A DNA stretch of 64,000 nucleotides from Xanthobacter oligotrophicus (GTDB lineage Bacteria > Pseudomonadota > Alphaproteobacteria > Rhizobiales > Xanthobacteraceae): assembly GCF_008364685.1 (NCBI RefSeq), contig NZ_VTTL01000006.1, positions 62,001 to 126,000 on the forward strand, in the 5' to 3' direction. The notes beneath the pieces are model-generated. The model made no database searches. It was not told the DNA's origin and was given only the letters and a program-made list of their open reading frames with translations. This document shows, in pieces, positions 9,067-19,359 of this stretch. Within the stretch, counting starts at the first letter, position 1. Each line of letters begins with the position of its first letter. Position numbers and translations under genes: made by a program.

Positions 9067-12000
9067 CTATTCGGCGGCGGACCGGGCGAGGCGCCAGTGG
9101 GCGAGGAGGGCGCGCAGCGCCGCCGGCTTCAACGGCTTGTTGAGGATTTCCATGTCCGCCGCGCGGGCCGCGTCGCGCACCTTCTTGGTGCGGTCGGCGG
9201 TGATGAGAACGGCCGGCAGTTTCCCCAGTTTCCACCTCAGCGACATGATCGCGTCGATGCCGTGCCCGTCGTCGAGATGATAGTCCACCAGGGCCACGTC
9301 CGGCGTCTTGCGTGTCAGCCGCACCGCTTCCAGGGCGCCGGCGGCGCTCGACGCGGTGATGACCTCGCAGCCCCAACCCTTCAGCAGCAGTTCCATGCCC
9401 TCGAGGATGGCCGGCTCGTTGTCGATGGCGAGGACGGTGAGGCCGTCCAGCTGGGCCCCGCGGCGGGCCGGCGCGGGGACGGCCTGCGGTTCCTCCGGCA
9501 TGGAGACGGCCACCGGCAGGTCGACGCTGAAGGTGGAGCCCTTGGACGGCTGGGAGGTGATGTCCACCTTGTGCTCCAGCACCCTTGCGATGCGCTCCAC
9601 GATGGACAGGCCGAGGCCGAGCCCGCGCGCCACCTTGGCGCCCTGGTCGAGCCGCTGGAACTCCTGGAACACCACCTTGTACTTGGAGCGCGGGATGCCG
9701 ACCCCGGTGTCGTGCACCTCCACCCGCAGCCGGCCCGCATGGCGGCGGCAGCCCACCAGTACCCGCCCGTGGGGGGTATATTTCACCGCGTTGGAGATGA
9801 GGTTCTGCAGCAGGCGCCGCAGCAGCCGCCGGTCCGAGCGCACGGCGAGGGAGCACGGCACGAAGGTGAGTTCGAGATTCTTCTCCCGCGCCAGCGGGGC
9901 GAATTCCATCTCCAGCGGCTTCAGGATGTCGGCGAGGCGGAACGGCGCGATCTCCGGCCGCATCACGCCCGAGTCGAGGCGGGAGATGTCGAGCAAGGCG
10001 GAGAGGATCTCCTCCACCGATTCCAGCGAGGCGTCCACGTTGCCGGCGAGGCGCTCCTCCTCCTGCCCCTTGGCGCGCTCCACCATGGCGGTCACGTAGA
10101 GCCGGGCGGCATTGAGCGGCTGGAGGATGTCGTGGCTCGCGGCGGCGAGGAAGCGCGTCTTGGAGAGGTTGGCCTCCTCCGCCTCGCCCTTGGCCTTCTC
10201 CAGCGCCTGGTTGAGGCGCTCCAGCTCCTCGGTGCGCTCGCGCACGCGGCGTTCCAGGTTTTCGTTGGCCCGCTCCAGGGCCAGGGCGGCTTCCACGGAA
10301 GCGGTGATGTCGGTGAAGGTGACGGCGATGCCGCTGTCGGGCATGGCGTCGGAACGGGCCTCGATCACCGCGCCGCGCTGGTGCAGGCGCTCGGAGAAGT
10401 CGGGGCTGGGATGGGCATAGCGGGCGATGCGCGCGCCCACACCCTTCACCTCGTCGTCGGCGGGAGCGGAGGCGAGGATGTCGGTGAGCGGCACGCCCAC
10501 GGCATAGCATTCGGCGGGCAGGTCCAGCATCTGGCCGAACTGGCGGTTCCAGCACACGAGGCGCAGGTCGCGGTCGAACACGGCGATGCCCTGGCGCACA
10601 TGGTCGATGGCGCTCTGCAGCAGCTCGCGATTGTACTGGATGGCGGCGGAGGCGTCGTCGAGCAGCTTCAGGGCCGCCTTGGTGGAGACGGTGCGCTTGC
10701 GCAGCAGCAGCGACAGCACGATGCGCGAGGAGGCTGCGCCCACCGCCGAGGCCAGCAGGTGCTCGGCATAGCGCACCATGCCGGCGTCCGCCTCCCGGTG
10801 CGGATCGAGGATGAAGCCGTGCTGGCGGGCGTAATTCTCGAAGGCCGCGCGAGCCCGCTCGGCACCCAGATAGCGTTCCACAGTCGCCATTACCTCGCCC
10901 AGCGTCACGGACGAGCGCCAGCGCAGGAAGGCGGGGCGCATCTGCCCCCGGTCGCCGCCGCCGGCGAACAGGCGGGCCTGCACCCGCTCGATCTGGCTCG
11001 GCTGGGTGAGGAACGACACCACCACCAGCACCAGCGTGTTGATGCCGAGGCTCCAGGCCACCCCATGGGCCAGGGGCGTGGCGGAAAGGCCGAGCAGGGC
11101 GGTGGGCTTCAGCAGCCACAGCCCGAACGGGCCGTTCTGCACCACGGTGGAGGAGATGAGGCCGGCCTCGGCGAGGCTGGGCAGCAGCAGCGTATAGGCC
11201 CACAGCGCGCTGCCGGTGAGGATGGCGGCGATGGCGCCGGTGGCGGTCGCGCGCTGCCACAGGATGCCGGCGGCAAAAGCCGGCCCCACCTGGGCGATGG
11301 CGGCGAAGGACAAAAGGCCGATCTGGGCCAGCTGCGCGTCGCCGGTGATGCGGTGGTAGAGATAGGCGGCCAGCACGATGACGAAGATGGCCACCCGCCG
11401 CACCATCAGCAGCACGCTGGTCATGTCGTCGGGGGGGCCACCGTCCGCCTTGGCGGCGCGGTGGCGCAGCAGCAGGGGCATCACCAGGTCGTTGGAGACC
11501 ATGATGGCGATGGCCACCGATTCCACGATCACCATGGCGGTCGCCGCCGAGAGCCCGCCTACGAACGCAAGCAGCGCGATGGTGTCGAAGCCGGCAGCGA
11601 GCGGCACCGCCAGCACGTAGACGTCGCTGTCCACCATCTGCAGCGGGAACAGGGTCATGCCGGCGAGGGCGAGCGGCACCACGAACAGGTTGATGAGCAC
11701 CAGATAGAGCGGGAACAGCCAGCGTGCCCGGCGGATCTCCTCCTCGCCCTTGTTCTCCACCACCGCCACGTGGAACTGGCGCGGCAGCAGCATGAAGGCG
11801 CCGCCGGAGAGCACCATCATGGTCAGCCAGTTGCCGAGCGGGAAGCCGTGCTCGAACGGCGCGGTGACGCCGGCCTCGCGCGCCGCGTACCACAGCTCCA
11901 CGGGGCCGTCGAAGATCAGGAAGGTGACGACGATGCCCACGGCGAGGAAGGCCGCGAGCTTCACCAGGGATTCGGTGGCGATGGCGAGCATCAGGCCGTC

Positions 12001-12567
12001 CTGGTGCTCGGTGGCGTCGGTGTGGCGGGTGCCGAACAGGATGGCGAAGGCGGCCATTGCGCAGGCCACGAACAAAGCGAGGTCGCCCACCACCGTGCCG
12101 CGGCCGTGCTCCCCGGCGAAATGGCCGAGCATGGCGACGAGGGAGGCCGAGACCGCTTTGAGTTGCAGCGAGATGTAGGGAATGGCGCCGACGATGGCGA
12201 CGAGCGCCACCAGCGCCGCGATGCCCTGGTTCTTGCCGTAGCGCGCCGCGATGAAGTCGGCGATGGAGGTGATGTTGTTGGCCTTGGCGAGGCGCACCAC
12301 CCGCATGAAGACGGGGGCGCCCACGGTCATCAGGATGATGGGGCCGAGATAGATGGTGAGGAAGTCAAAGCCCTGGGTGGTGGCGAGCCCCACCGAGCCG
12401 AAGAAGGTCCATGAGGTGCAATAGACCGCCAGCGACAGGGAATAGATCATGGGCCGCGGCGCGCGCCGCGCCGCCTTCGGCCGCAGCCGGTCGCCATAGC
12501 TCGCGATGGCGAACAGGAAGCCGATGTAGGCCAGCGCTGCGAAGATGACGACCGAGGCCCGAAGCAT
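9067..12567 (-). CDS. Hybrid sensor histidine kinase with N-terminal sodium:solute symporter domain
   Basis: Membrane sensor kinase of 1166 residues. About residues 1-480 form a multi-spanning sodium/solute-symporter-like domain. A PAS domain follows at about 650-760 (DHVRQGIAVFDRDLRLVCWN), then a coiled coil, a HisKA domain with the phospho-acceptor His near 812 (LAAASHDILQPLNAARL), an ATPase domain (VKYTPHGRVLVGCR, GVGIPRS, GLGLGLSIVERIA), and a C-terminal receiver domain with the phospho-Asp near 1094 (VALVDYHLDDGHG). The layout resembles CbrA/ErcS-type sensors, which couple solute uptake or binding to signalling. No partner response regulator is adjacent, so the signal and target are unknown. 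Confidence 0.9.
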   Translation of the reverse strand: MLRASVVIFAALAYIGFLFAIASYGDRLRPKAARRAPRPMIYSLSLAVYCTSWTFFGSVGLATTQGFDFLTIYLGPIILMTVGAPVFMRVVRLAKANNITSIADFIAARYGKNQGIAALVALVAIVGAIPYISLQLKAVSASLVAMLGHFAGEHGRGTVVGDLALFVACAMAAFAILFGTRHTDATEHQDGLMLAIATESLVKLAAFLAVGIVVTFLIFDGPVELWYAAREAGVTAPFEHGFPLGNWLTMMVLSGGAFMLLPRQFHVAVVENKGEEEIRRARWLFPLYLVLINLFVVPLALAGMTLFPLQMVDSDVYVLAVPLAAGFDTIALLAFVGGLSAATAMVIVESVAIAIMVSNDLVMPLLLRHRAAKADGGPPDDMTSVLLMVRRVAIFVIVLAAYLYHRITGDAQLAQIGLLSFAAIAQVGPAFAAGILWQRATATGAIAAILTGSALWAYTLLLPSLAEAGLISSTVVQNGPFGLWLLKPTALLGLSATPLAHGVAWSLGINTLVLVVVSFLTQPSQIERVQARLFAGGGDRGQMRPAFLRWRSSVTLGEVMATVERYLGAERARAAFENYARQHGFILDPHREADAGMVRYAEHLLASAVGAASSRIVLSLLLRKRTVSTKAALKLLDDASAAIQYNRELLQSAIDHVRQGIAVFDRDLRLVCWNRQFGQMLDLPAECYAVGVPLTDILASAPADDEVKGVGARIARYAHPSPDFSERLHQRGAVIEARSDAMPDSGIAVTFTDITASVEAALALERANENLERRVRERTEELERLNQALEKAKGEAEEANLSKTRFLAAASHDILQPLNAARLYVTAMVERAKGQEEERLAGNVDASLESVEEILSALLDISRLDSGVMRPEIAPFRLADILKPLEMEFAPLAREKNLELTFVPCSLAVRSDRRLLRRLLQNLISNAVKYTPHGRVLVGCRRHAGRLRVEVHDTGVGIPRSKYKVVFQEFQRLDQGAKVARGLGLGLSIVERIARVLEHKVDITSQPSKGSTFSVDLPVAVSMPEEPQAVPAPARRGAQLDGLTVLAIDNEPAILEGMELLLKGWGCEVITASSAAGALEAVRLTRKTPDVALVDYHLDDGHGIDAIMSLRWKLGKLPAVLITADRTKKVRDAARAADMEILNKPLKPAALRALLAHWRLARSAAE

Positions 12568-12761
12568 GTCTCCCGTCCGGCGGCCCGATCAGGCGGCCGC
12601 CATTGTCTTGTTTTCGTTGAAGCCAACTCATCACTCGGCGCCGGCGTTGTCCAGCGCGGGATTCTCCCGGTGGCGGCCCGGCGCGATGGCCGCTGCCCGG
12701 GATGGGCTGGTGGTGTCAAGGTATTGTGTGATTTGCAAAAATAGGTTTTGAAGGAGCTTTG

Positions 12762-13688
12762 ATGACGGTGCGTCCAGAAATAATTGCAATCTGCGATTTA
12801 ATTTCGAATGAAATTGTGGTAACTACAAAAATGCCGCTCGGTGAACTGGGTATTGGGCCTGTCAGGGGGAATCCAATGCATGATCGTGTCACGCTGTCGA
12901 AGTTTATCGCCGATCGTTTGCGAGCCGAGTTTGATGGCATTAAAAAACAATACGAATCCAGTCTGCCGATCCGAAATTTTGTGGTGGACGATGTTCTTCC
13001 CGTCGATGTCGCTCTGGCGATCCACGGGAAATTCCCGTCCGGGGAGAATATGCGGCTCAACAAATCCCTGCGGGAATTGAAGTTTATCTCCGCGCAGATG
13101 AATGAGCATGACAGGCTTCTCGAAGAATCGATCTACGCCTTCCAGGAGCCGGAGATCGTTGAGATCATAAGTGAAGTCGTCGGAAAGCACGATATGGTTC
13201 CGGACGACAACCTGTATGCGGGTGGCATCTCTCTGATGGCGCCGGGGCACTTCCTCAACCCGCATCTCGACAATTCGCACGACAAGGATCGCCAGCTCTG
13301 GCGCAATCTCAACCTGCTTTTCTATGTGTCGCCGGATTGGCCCGAGGACAAGGGCGGAAATCTTGAGATCTGGCCGGAAGGCCCCAAGCAGAAGCAGATC
13401 ACGATCCACTCGAAGTTCAATCGCCTCGCGGTGATGGAAACCCATCACCAGGCATGGCATTCGGTGAGCCCAATCACCAACACGGCGAGCCGCTGCTGCG
13501 TGTCGAACTATTACTTCGGCCCCACCCCCATGCATCCGGAGCAGGAGTTCCACGTCACCTCGTTCCGTGGTCGTCCGGAGCAGCCGGTGCGGGACATCGT
13601 GCTGCAGGCCGACATTGCTGCGCGGTCCGCCGTGCGGGCGCTGTTTCCGCAAGGCGTGGTCGAGAACAAGCACAAATATATCAAGTAG
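12762..13688 (+). CDS. 2-oxoglutarate/Fe(II)-dependent oxygenase, prolyl hydroxylase-like
   Basis: Predicted iron- and 2-oxoglutarate-dependent oxygenase of 308 residues. The facial triad is visible: His168 and Asp170 in FLNPHLDNSH, and His233 in HHQAWHSVSP, with Arg244 positioned to bind 2-oxoglutarate. AAGGAG lies five bases before the ATG at 12762; a later in-frame ATG at 12876 is possible. The upstream flank and first 150 bases are clearly richer in A+T than the surroundings, which suggests recent acquisition. The substrate is unknown. It is a lone gene ending at a strong convergent hairpin. Confidence 0.75.
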   Translation: MTVRPEIIAICDLISNEIVVTTKMPLGELGIGPVRGNPMHDRVTLSKFIADRLRAEFDGIKKQYESSLPIRNFVVDDVLPVDVALAIHGKFPSGENMRLNKSLRELKFISAQMNEHDRLLEESIYAFQEPEIVEIISEVVGKHDMVPDDNLYAGGISLMAPGHFLNPHLDNSHDKDRQLWRNLNLLFYVSPDWPEDKGGNLEIWPEGPKQKQITIHSKFNRLAVMETHHQAWHSVSPITNTASRCCVSNYYFGPTPMHPEQEFHVTSFRGRPEQPVRDIVLQADIAARSAVRALFPQGVVENKHKYIK

Positions 13689-13742
13689 GAGCGCGCCGGC
13701 GCCCGCAGTCTCAGGCGTGCGGTTCTGCTCCCGTGGCGCCGC

Positions 13743-13792
13743 CCAATGGCGGCAGGAGCGCGTGCGATCGCACCCGCTCCTGCCGCCATTGG
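13743..13792. terminator. Long convergent hairpin terminator
   Basis: A perfect 18-bp inverted repeat (13743-13760 with 13775-13792) encloses a 14-base loop that is itself palindromic (GTGCGATCGCAC). It sits between the ends of the convergent oxygenase and hydrolase genes and could end transcription in both directions. It has no long T run. Confidence 0.65.
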
Positions 13793-13798
13793 CGTGTG

Positions 13799-14479
13799 TT
13801 ACGGCGACAGGAAGAAATCCACCGCCAGCGCCACCACCGGCGGCTGCCAGGCGTGGGGGCCGTTGTATTCCATGGTGGTCACGTCGTAGCCGGCGTCCTT
13901 GAGCAGGGCGGTGTGCACCCGCGCGCTGCGCTCGATGGGGATCTGCTCGTCGTGGACCCCGTGGGAGATGAAGACCCGTGGTGCGCCCTGCTGCCGGTGC
14001 ACCGACATGAAGCCGGCGGACGAGGCGATGACGTGGGTCACGAAATGCCCGTTGGTGAGGCCGAGGGACAGGGCATAGCTGCCGCCGTCTGAATGGCCGG
14101 CGAAGGCGACGCGGCCGGGATCGATCGCAAACCGCGCGGCCACCGCAGCGAGGGCCATCTCGACCCGCTCACGATCGGGCCCGTTGCCGGCGATCACGAT
14201 GTCCCAGGTGGGGAAGGACGATTGCGGCACCAGCAGCAGGAAGCGATGGCGCTGTGCGTGAGCCTCCATCATGGGGAGGATCTTGTTGGCGCTGCCGCCG
14301 CCGCCGTGGAACAGCACCATCAGCGGAACCGGCGCGCCTTCCGCCAAGCCCTCCGGCACCACGAGAACCGCGTCGCGCTCCGCGGCGATGCCCAGATCGT
14401 GCCGGCCGTGCGCCAGAGGCGGCAGCACTGGCGGCGCGGGGGTGAAGGCGATATGTCCGACGAGATTGGCATCCAGCAT
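13799..14479 (-). CDS. Alpha/beta hydrolase, esterase/PHB-depolymerase-like
   Basis: Cytosolic serine hydrolase of about 226 residues. It shows the oxyanion-hole motif VLFHGGGGSAN, the nucleophile elbow VAFAGHSDGGSYALS, and likely acid and base residues in HGVHDEQIP and NGPHAWQP. It lacks a signal peptide. The fold resembles phospholipase/carboxylesterase and poly(3-hydroxyalkanoate) depolymerase relatives, but the substrate is not evident. It is convergent with the oxygenase gene. Confidence 0.75.
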   Translation of the reverse strand: MLDANLVGHIAFTPAPPVLPPLAHGRHDLGIAAERDAVLVVPEGLAEGAPVPLMVLFHGGGGSANKILPMMEAHAQRHRFLLLVPQSSFPTWDIVIAGNGPDRERVEMALAAVAARFAIDPGRVAFAGHSDGGSYALSLGLTNGHFVTHVIASSAGFMSVHRQQGAPRVFISHGVHDEQIPIERSARVHTALLKDAGYDVTTMEYNGPHAWQPPVVALAVDFFLSP

Positions 14480-14590
14480 GGCCAGGCCCTGATGAGCTTC
14501 TTCTCTCTGGCATACCGTATATCAATGGCCGGATGAAGCCCCTTCTCGTGGCCCGCCTCCCGGTCACGAGAGGCCCGGCATGGCGGCCGT

Positions 14591-15091
14591 TCAGGGCTTG
14601 CCGGCGGCGGCCTTCTCCAGGGCATCGCGCAGGGCGGTGACCTCCCTCTGGAGCCGTATCGCGTCACCAAGGTCGAGCCCGGTGGCTTTGAGGATGCATT
14701 CGGGGATGGTCCGCGCCTGCGCCCGCAACGCTTCGCCCTGGGCGGACAGGCGCACCCGCACCACCCGCTCGTCCGCCGGATCGCGGCTGCGGGTGACGAG
14801 GCCGAGGGCCTCCAGCCGCTTCAGCAGCGGGGTCAGGGTGCTGGATTCCAGTCCCAGCTTCCCGCCGATGCTGCCCACCGTCTGGTCGTCCTTCTCCCAC
14901 AGCGCCACCATGACCAGATATTGCGGATAGGTCAGGCCGATGGCGTCGAGCAGTGGCTTGTACACGCGGGTGAAGGCGTGGCTTGCCGCATAGAAGGAAA
15001 AGCACAGCAGGTCGTCCACGGGCACCAGCGCCGGGGCGGGCACGTCGGTCAGGGGCGGGCTTAACGCTGGCTTGGTGGTGTCGTGGGGCAT
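14591..15091 (-). CDS. ohrR: MarR-family organic peroxide sensor/repressor
   Basis: Winged-helix repressor of 166 residues that probably releases DNA when its N-terminal cysteine is oxidised by organic hydroperoxides. Cys30 sits in LLCFSFYAASHAFTRVYKPL, the place of the OhrR sensing cysteine. The winged helix includes LGLESSTLTPLLKRLEALGLV and DERVVRVRLS. It is divergent from ohr, and the shared region carries inverted repeats, the classic ohrR/ohr layout. The start at 15091 (MPHDTTKPA) is preferred to an upstream ATG that would run into the promoter. Confidence 0.9.
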   Translation of the reverse strand: MPHDTTKPALSPPLTDVPAPALVPVDDLLCFSFYAASHAFTRVYKPLLDAIGLTYPQYLVMVALWEKDDQTVGSIGGKLGLESSTLTPLLKRLEALGLVTRSRDPADERVVRVRLSAQGEALRAQARTIPECILKATGLDLGDAIRLQREVTALRDALEKAAAGKP

Positions 15092-15131
15092 GGCAACGAC
15101 CTTAGGTCTCTGGGCGGAATATAATTCGTAC

Positions 15132-15202
15132 GCGATATAATCGCAATCGCTTGACATGCGGGATCGGTCTGGCTAGAAATATCGTACACGAATTAATCGT
15201 GT
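15132..15202 (+). promoter_or_regulatory. ohr promoter and probable OhrR operators
   Basis: A TTGACA box at 15151-15156 is followed after 17 bases by TAGAAA (15174-15179), a plausible sigma-70 promoter for ohr. Just downstream is an inverted repeat, ACACGA and TCGTGT separated by five A/T bases (15186-15202). Upstream is a second one, GCGAT and ATCGC around ATA (15132-15144). Their A/T-rich centres and position between ohrR and ohr fit OhrR operators; this assignment is inferred. Confidence 0.65.
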
Positions 15203-15242
15203 CGACTAAATATCGCCACGCCATCTGAGAAGGAACAGTCCC

Positions 15243-15671
15243 ATGCCCGTCAATGTTCTCTACAGCACCTCCGCCCGCGCCACCGGCGGCCGCGACGGCC
15301 ATTCCGCGACCCTCGACGGGGCGGTGGATGTGAAGCTCTCCACCCCGAAGGAGCTGGGCGGCGCCGGCGGCGATGGGGTCAATCCCGAACAGCTGTTTGC
15401 CACCGGCTATGCGGCGTGCTTCCTCGGCGCCATGAAGTTCGTGGCCTCCCAGGGTGGCAGCGCGAAGGTGCCGGCGGACGCCACCGTCACCTCCACCGTG
15501 GGCATCGGCCCGCGCTCCGAAGGTGGCTTCGGCCTGGAGATCGCGCTTGAGGTGTCACTGCCGGGCGTGGACCGCGCGGCGGGCGAAGATCTGATCGCCA
15601 AGGCGCATCAGGTGTGCCCCTATTCCAACGCCACCCGCAACAATATCGACGTGAAGCTCAGCCTTGCCTGA
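15243..15671 (+). CDS. ohr: Organic hydroperoxide resistance protein
   Basis: Thiol peroxidase of the OsmC/Ohr family that reduces organic hydroperoxides, usually with lipoylated partners. The 142-residue protein holds the two redox cysteines, Cys59 in [10 protein letters not shown] and Cys125 in [11 protein letters not shown], and the typical start [16 protein letters not shown]. The length matches Ohr exactly. AGAAGGAACAG precedes the ATG. It is controlled most probably by the divergent ohrR. Confidence 0.95.
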   Translation: MPVNVLYSTSARATGGRDGHSATLDGAVDVKLSTPKELGGAGGDGVNPEQLFATGYAACFLGAMKFVASQGGSAKVPADATVTSTVGIGPRSEGGFGLEIALEVSLPGVDRAAGEDLIAKAHQVCPYSNATRNNIDVKLSLA

Positions 15672-15688
15672 GCCTCATCCGGTCCCTG

Positions 15689-15721
15689 CCGGCCCGCGCG
15701 ACGTCCAGTTGTGCGGGCCGG
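15689..15721 (+). terminator. Hairpin downstream of ohr
   Basis: A 9-bp perfect inverted repeat (CCGGCCCGC with GCGGGCCGG) lies just after the ohr stop codon. It lacks a T run, so termination efficiency is uncertain. Confidence 0.45.
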
Positions 15722-15900
15722 ATACAACCATATTCAACCATTGCGATTATTTTGATCTTAAAAAGGTGTATCGCCTCCCTCTTTTCCATTTGGAATCGTA
15801 AGGTACAACGCAAACAGACGTTCTTTTTTCAGGGTCCGACTGCAAAATTGCGTTGCAGGCCCACCATAGATACCCATCATATCAGGTTGTGCAACCTGTG

Positions 15901-16521
15901 ATGGATTCTATGGGGGCTGACATGCCGATTGAACTGGCCTTGATCGACGGCTTTCCTGTGGTTCAGGACGAGGACGGGCGTGTGCATTGGGAATCGGGCG
16001 GCGCCATCGATGCCGATGGGGCCAATGGGCAGAACGGGGCGAAGTTCGCCTATCGGCTGGACGACAAGGGGCTCGACGCCCTTCAGAACGCCGGCTATCC
16101 GAAGGGCGCCTGGGACAATGTCCTCGTCGACCGGGGCAACGGCTATCCCCTCACCGACGCCGACGGCAACATCTATTCCAAGACCACCTATGCCTGGAAA
16201 GGCCGCCCCATCCCCACGCGCTACGTGGATGCGGCGACCGTCCCCTATGTGGTGGTCAATCCGCTGGTGCGCCGGCACGCCGTGGGCGTGGTGATCGGGT
16301 GCCGGGCGCTGATTTCCTACAAGGACAGGAGCATCGTGGCGGTGGTGGCCGACGTCAGCGGGGTCGGGCGCATCGGGGAATTGTCCATCGCCGCGGCGAA
16401 GGCCCTCGGGATCAAGAGTTCGCCGCGTACCGGCGGCATCGGCACCGGTGTCCGGTTCGAGATGTGGCCCGGCAGTGCCGCCATCATCGCCGGCGAGATC
16501 TACGAGCTCCAGCGCGCGTGA
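15901..16521 (+). CDS. GH75 chitosanase-like protein
   Basis: Predicted glycoside hydrolase-like protein of about 206 residues. The segments GAIDADGANGQ, SKTTYAWKGRPIP, VPYVVVNP, VVADVSGVGRIGELSIAAAKALGI and FEMWPGSAAI follow the conserved order seen in family 75 chitosanases. No obvious signal peptide is visible, which is unusual for a secreted chitosanase. Possible starts are 15901 and 15922; the latter follows a GGGGG stretch. The 180 bases upstream are AT-rich compared with the rest of the window, suggesting an inserted accessory gene between ohr and rpoN. Confidence 0.55.
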   Translation: MDSMGADMPIELALIDGFPVVQDEDGRVHWESGGAIDADGANGQNGAKFAYRLDDKGLDALQNAGYPKGAWDNVLVDRGNGYPLTDADGNIYSKTTYAWKGRPIPTRYVDAATVPYVVVNPLVRRHAVGVVIGCRALISYKDRSIVAVVADVSGVGRIGELSIAAAKALGIKSSPRTGGIGTGVRFEMWPGSAAIIAGEIYELQRA

Positions 16522-16558
16522 GATTTGCCACGCGCGGGCCGGGAGCGGCGTCTTCGTC

Positions 16559-18121
16559 TCAGCTGGCCTCGCTGCGCAGGGCCATCTTCTCGCGGCGGCG
16601 CTGAACCGAGGAGGGGATGTTCATGCCCTCCCGATACTTCGCCACTGTGCGCCGGGCGATGTCGATGCCCTCTTCCTTGAGCTTCTGCACCAGGGTGTCG
16701 TCGGAGAGCACGTCGTCCGCGCTCTCGGCCTCGATGAGCAGCTTGATGCGGTGGCGTACCGCCTCGGCCGAATGGGCCTCGCCGCCGCCGGAGGCGGAAA
16801 TGGCCGAGGAGAAGAAGAATTTCATCTCCACCACGCCGCGCGGGGTGGAGATGTATTTGTTGGATGTCACTCGCGACACGGTGGATTCGTGCATGCCGAT
16901 GGCGTCCGCCACCGTGCGCAGGTTCAGCGGTCGCAGATAGCGCACGCCGTGCAGCAGGAAGGCGTCCTGCTGGCGCACGATCTCGCTCGCCACCTTCAGG
17001 ATGGTGCGCGCCCGCTGGTCCAGCGAACGCGTCAGCCAGCTGGCGCTCTGCAGGCACTCGGCCAGGAAGCTCTTGTCCTCGGCCGAGCGCGCCACCTTGG
17101 CCACGGTGGCATGATAGGTCTGGTTCACCAGCACCCGTGGCAGGGTCTCGGAATTCAGCTCCACCAGCCAGGTGCCGTCCTTGCCCGCGCGCACATAGAC
17201 ATCCGGCACCAGCGGATGCACCACGCCGGTGCCGAAGGCGAGGCCCGGCTTGGGATCAAGCCGGCGGATCTCGCCGATCATGTCGGCGAGATCCTCGTTG
17301 TCCACGGCGCACACGCGCTTGAGCGCATTGCGGTCGTGCCGCGCCAGAAGCTCTAGGTTCGCCACCAGCGCCTGCATGGCGGGGTCGAAGCGGTCCCGCT
17401 CCCGGAGCTGGATGGCGAGGCATTCGGCAAGGTTGCGCGCGCCCACCCCAGACGGCTCGAAGGTCTGGATGAGCTTTAGCATGGCCTCCACATCGGCGCG
17501 CGCCACGCCGAGCTGTTCGGCCAGCTGGTCGAGGTCGCCGGTGAAATAGCCGGTCTCGTCGATGAGGCCGATGACGTTGACGCCGATGAGCCGCCGCGCC
17601 GGATCGCTCACCGCCACCGCAAGCTGGGCTTCCAGATGGTCGGCCAGGGTCATTTCGGCGGTGAGGAAGGCTTCCGGATTGTAGTCCTCGCCGCGCTCGC
17701 CGCCGCCCCACTCGCCGGTGGAGGGGCTCTGGCCGGTGGAGCCACCGCCGGAGGCGCCGCGATCGGCGGGGGCGTCGTCCGGGAAGACGTTGCCGAGATC
17801 TGTGTCGAGGCGGGTTTCCATGGCCGCCCGGCTGGGCTCCATGTTGCCTTCCATCCAGTCGCCGGAGACTGCGGCCTCGGGCTCGGGAGCGGGGGCCTCG
17901 TCCCGCTGGGCGGTCTCGGAGGGGGTCTCGCCGCCGGCGGTGTCGGCCGGGCCGTCGCCCTCGGTGATGCGCTCCAGGAGCGGATTGCGCTCCAGCTCCG
18001 CCTCCACGTAGGCCACCAGCTCCATGTTGGAGAGCTGCAGCAGCTTGATGGCCTGCATCAGCTGCGGCGTCATCACCAAAGACTGGCTCTGGCGGAATTC
18101 CAGCTTGGGGCTCAACACCAT
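16559..18121 (-). CDS. rpoN: RNA polymerase sigma-54 factor
   Basis: Sigma factor of 520 residues that recognises the -24/-12 promoters and depends on activators such as NifA and NtrC. Region I is glutamine/leucine-rich (QSQSLVMTPQLMQAIKLLQL). An acidic region II with many Asp, Glu and Gly occupies about residues 50-150. The core-binding and helix-turn-helix parts follow (MHESTVSRVTSNKYI), and the RpoN box (ARRTVAKYREGMNIPSS) lies near the C-terminus. It is downstream of lptB as in many alphaproteobacteria. Its target promoters are present in the nif part of the window. Confidence 0.97.
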   Translation of the reverse strand: MVLSPKLEFRQSQSLVMTPQLMQAIKLLQLSNMELVAYVEAELERNPLLERITEGDGPADTAGGETPSETAQRDEAPAPEPEAAVSGDWMEGNMEPSRAAMETRLDTDLGNVFPDDAPADRGASGGGSTGQSPSTGEWGGGERGEDYNPEAFLTAEMTLADHLEAQLAVAVSDPARRLIGVNVIGLIDETGYFTGDLDQLAEQLGVARADVEAMLKLIQTFEPSGVGARNLAECLAIQLRERDRFDPAMQALVANLELLARHDRNALKRVCAVDNEDLADMIGEIRRLDPKPGLAFGTGVVHPLVPDVYVRAGKDGTWLVELNSETLPRVLVNQTYHATVAKVARSAEDKSFLAECLQSASWLTRSLDQRARTILKVASEIVRQQDAFLLHGVRYLRPLNLRTVADAIGMHESTVSRVTSNKYISTPRGVVEMKFFFSSAISASGGGEAHSAEAVRHRIKLLIEAESADDVLSDDTLVQKLKEEGIDIARRTVAKYREGMNIPSSVQRRREKMALRSEAS

Positions 18122-18182
18122 GGCGGAAGCCTCCGCCGGCGTGGCACGGGTCGGGCGAGCGGCGTGCGGGGCGAGGCGGCGC

Positions 18183-19100
<918 letters not shown>

Positions 19101-19359
19101 GGACAGGACGTTCAACGCGACCTCCGCACCTCCGGCCCCCGGATTGGAAGGTTTAGAACGTCCTTGCCGGGGATGCAACGTTTCCATGCAAAATGTGGGC
19201 CGCATGGCGTTGCGCCCCGTCGCGCGGCGGCGCCCGGCTCGGGCGGATCTTGCGTAACGGATTGATTTCAGGTCAAAATTTTGCGAATCGCGCCGACTGC
19301 GTCTACAGCCCCGGCTACCGCCAGGGGCGCATTTCAACCGCTGCGCGCGTTCGCTTTCG

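Noticed and set aside
9097-12414. A plus-strand frame of about 1100 codons opposite the hybrid kinase gene
   Set aside because: His/Gln/Gly-rich shadow of the kinase frame with no recognisable domain.
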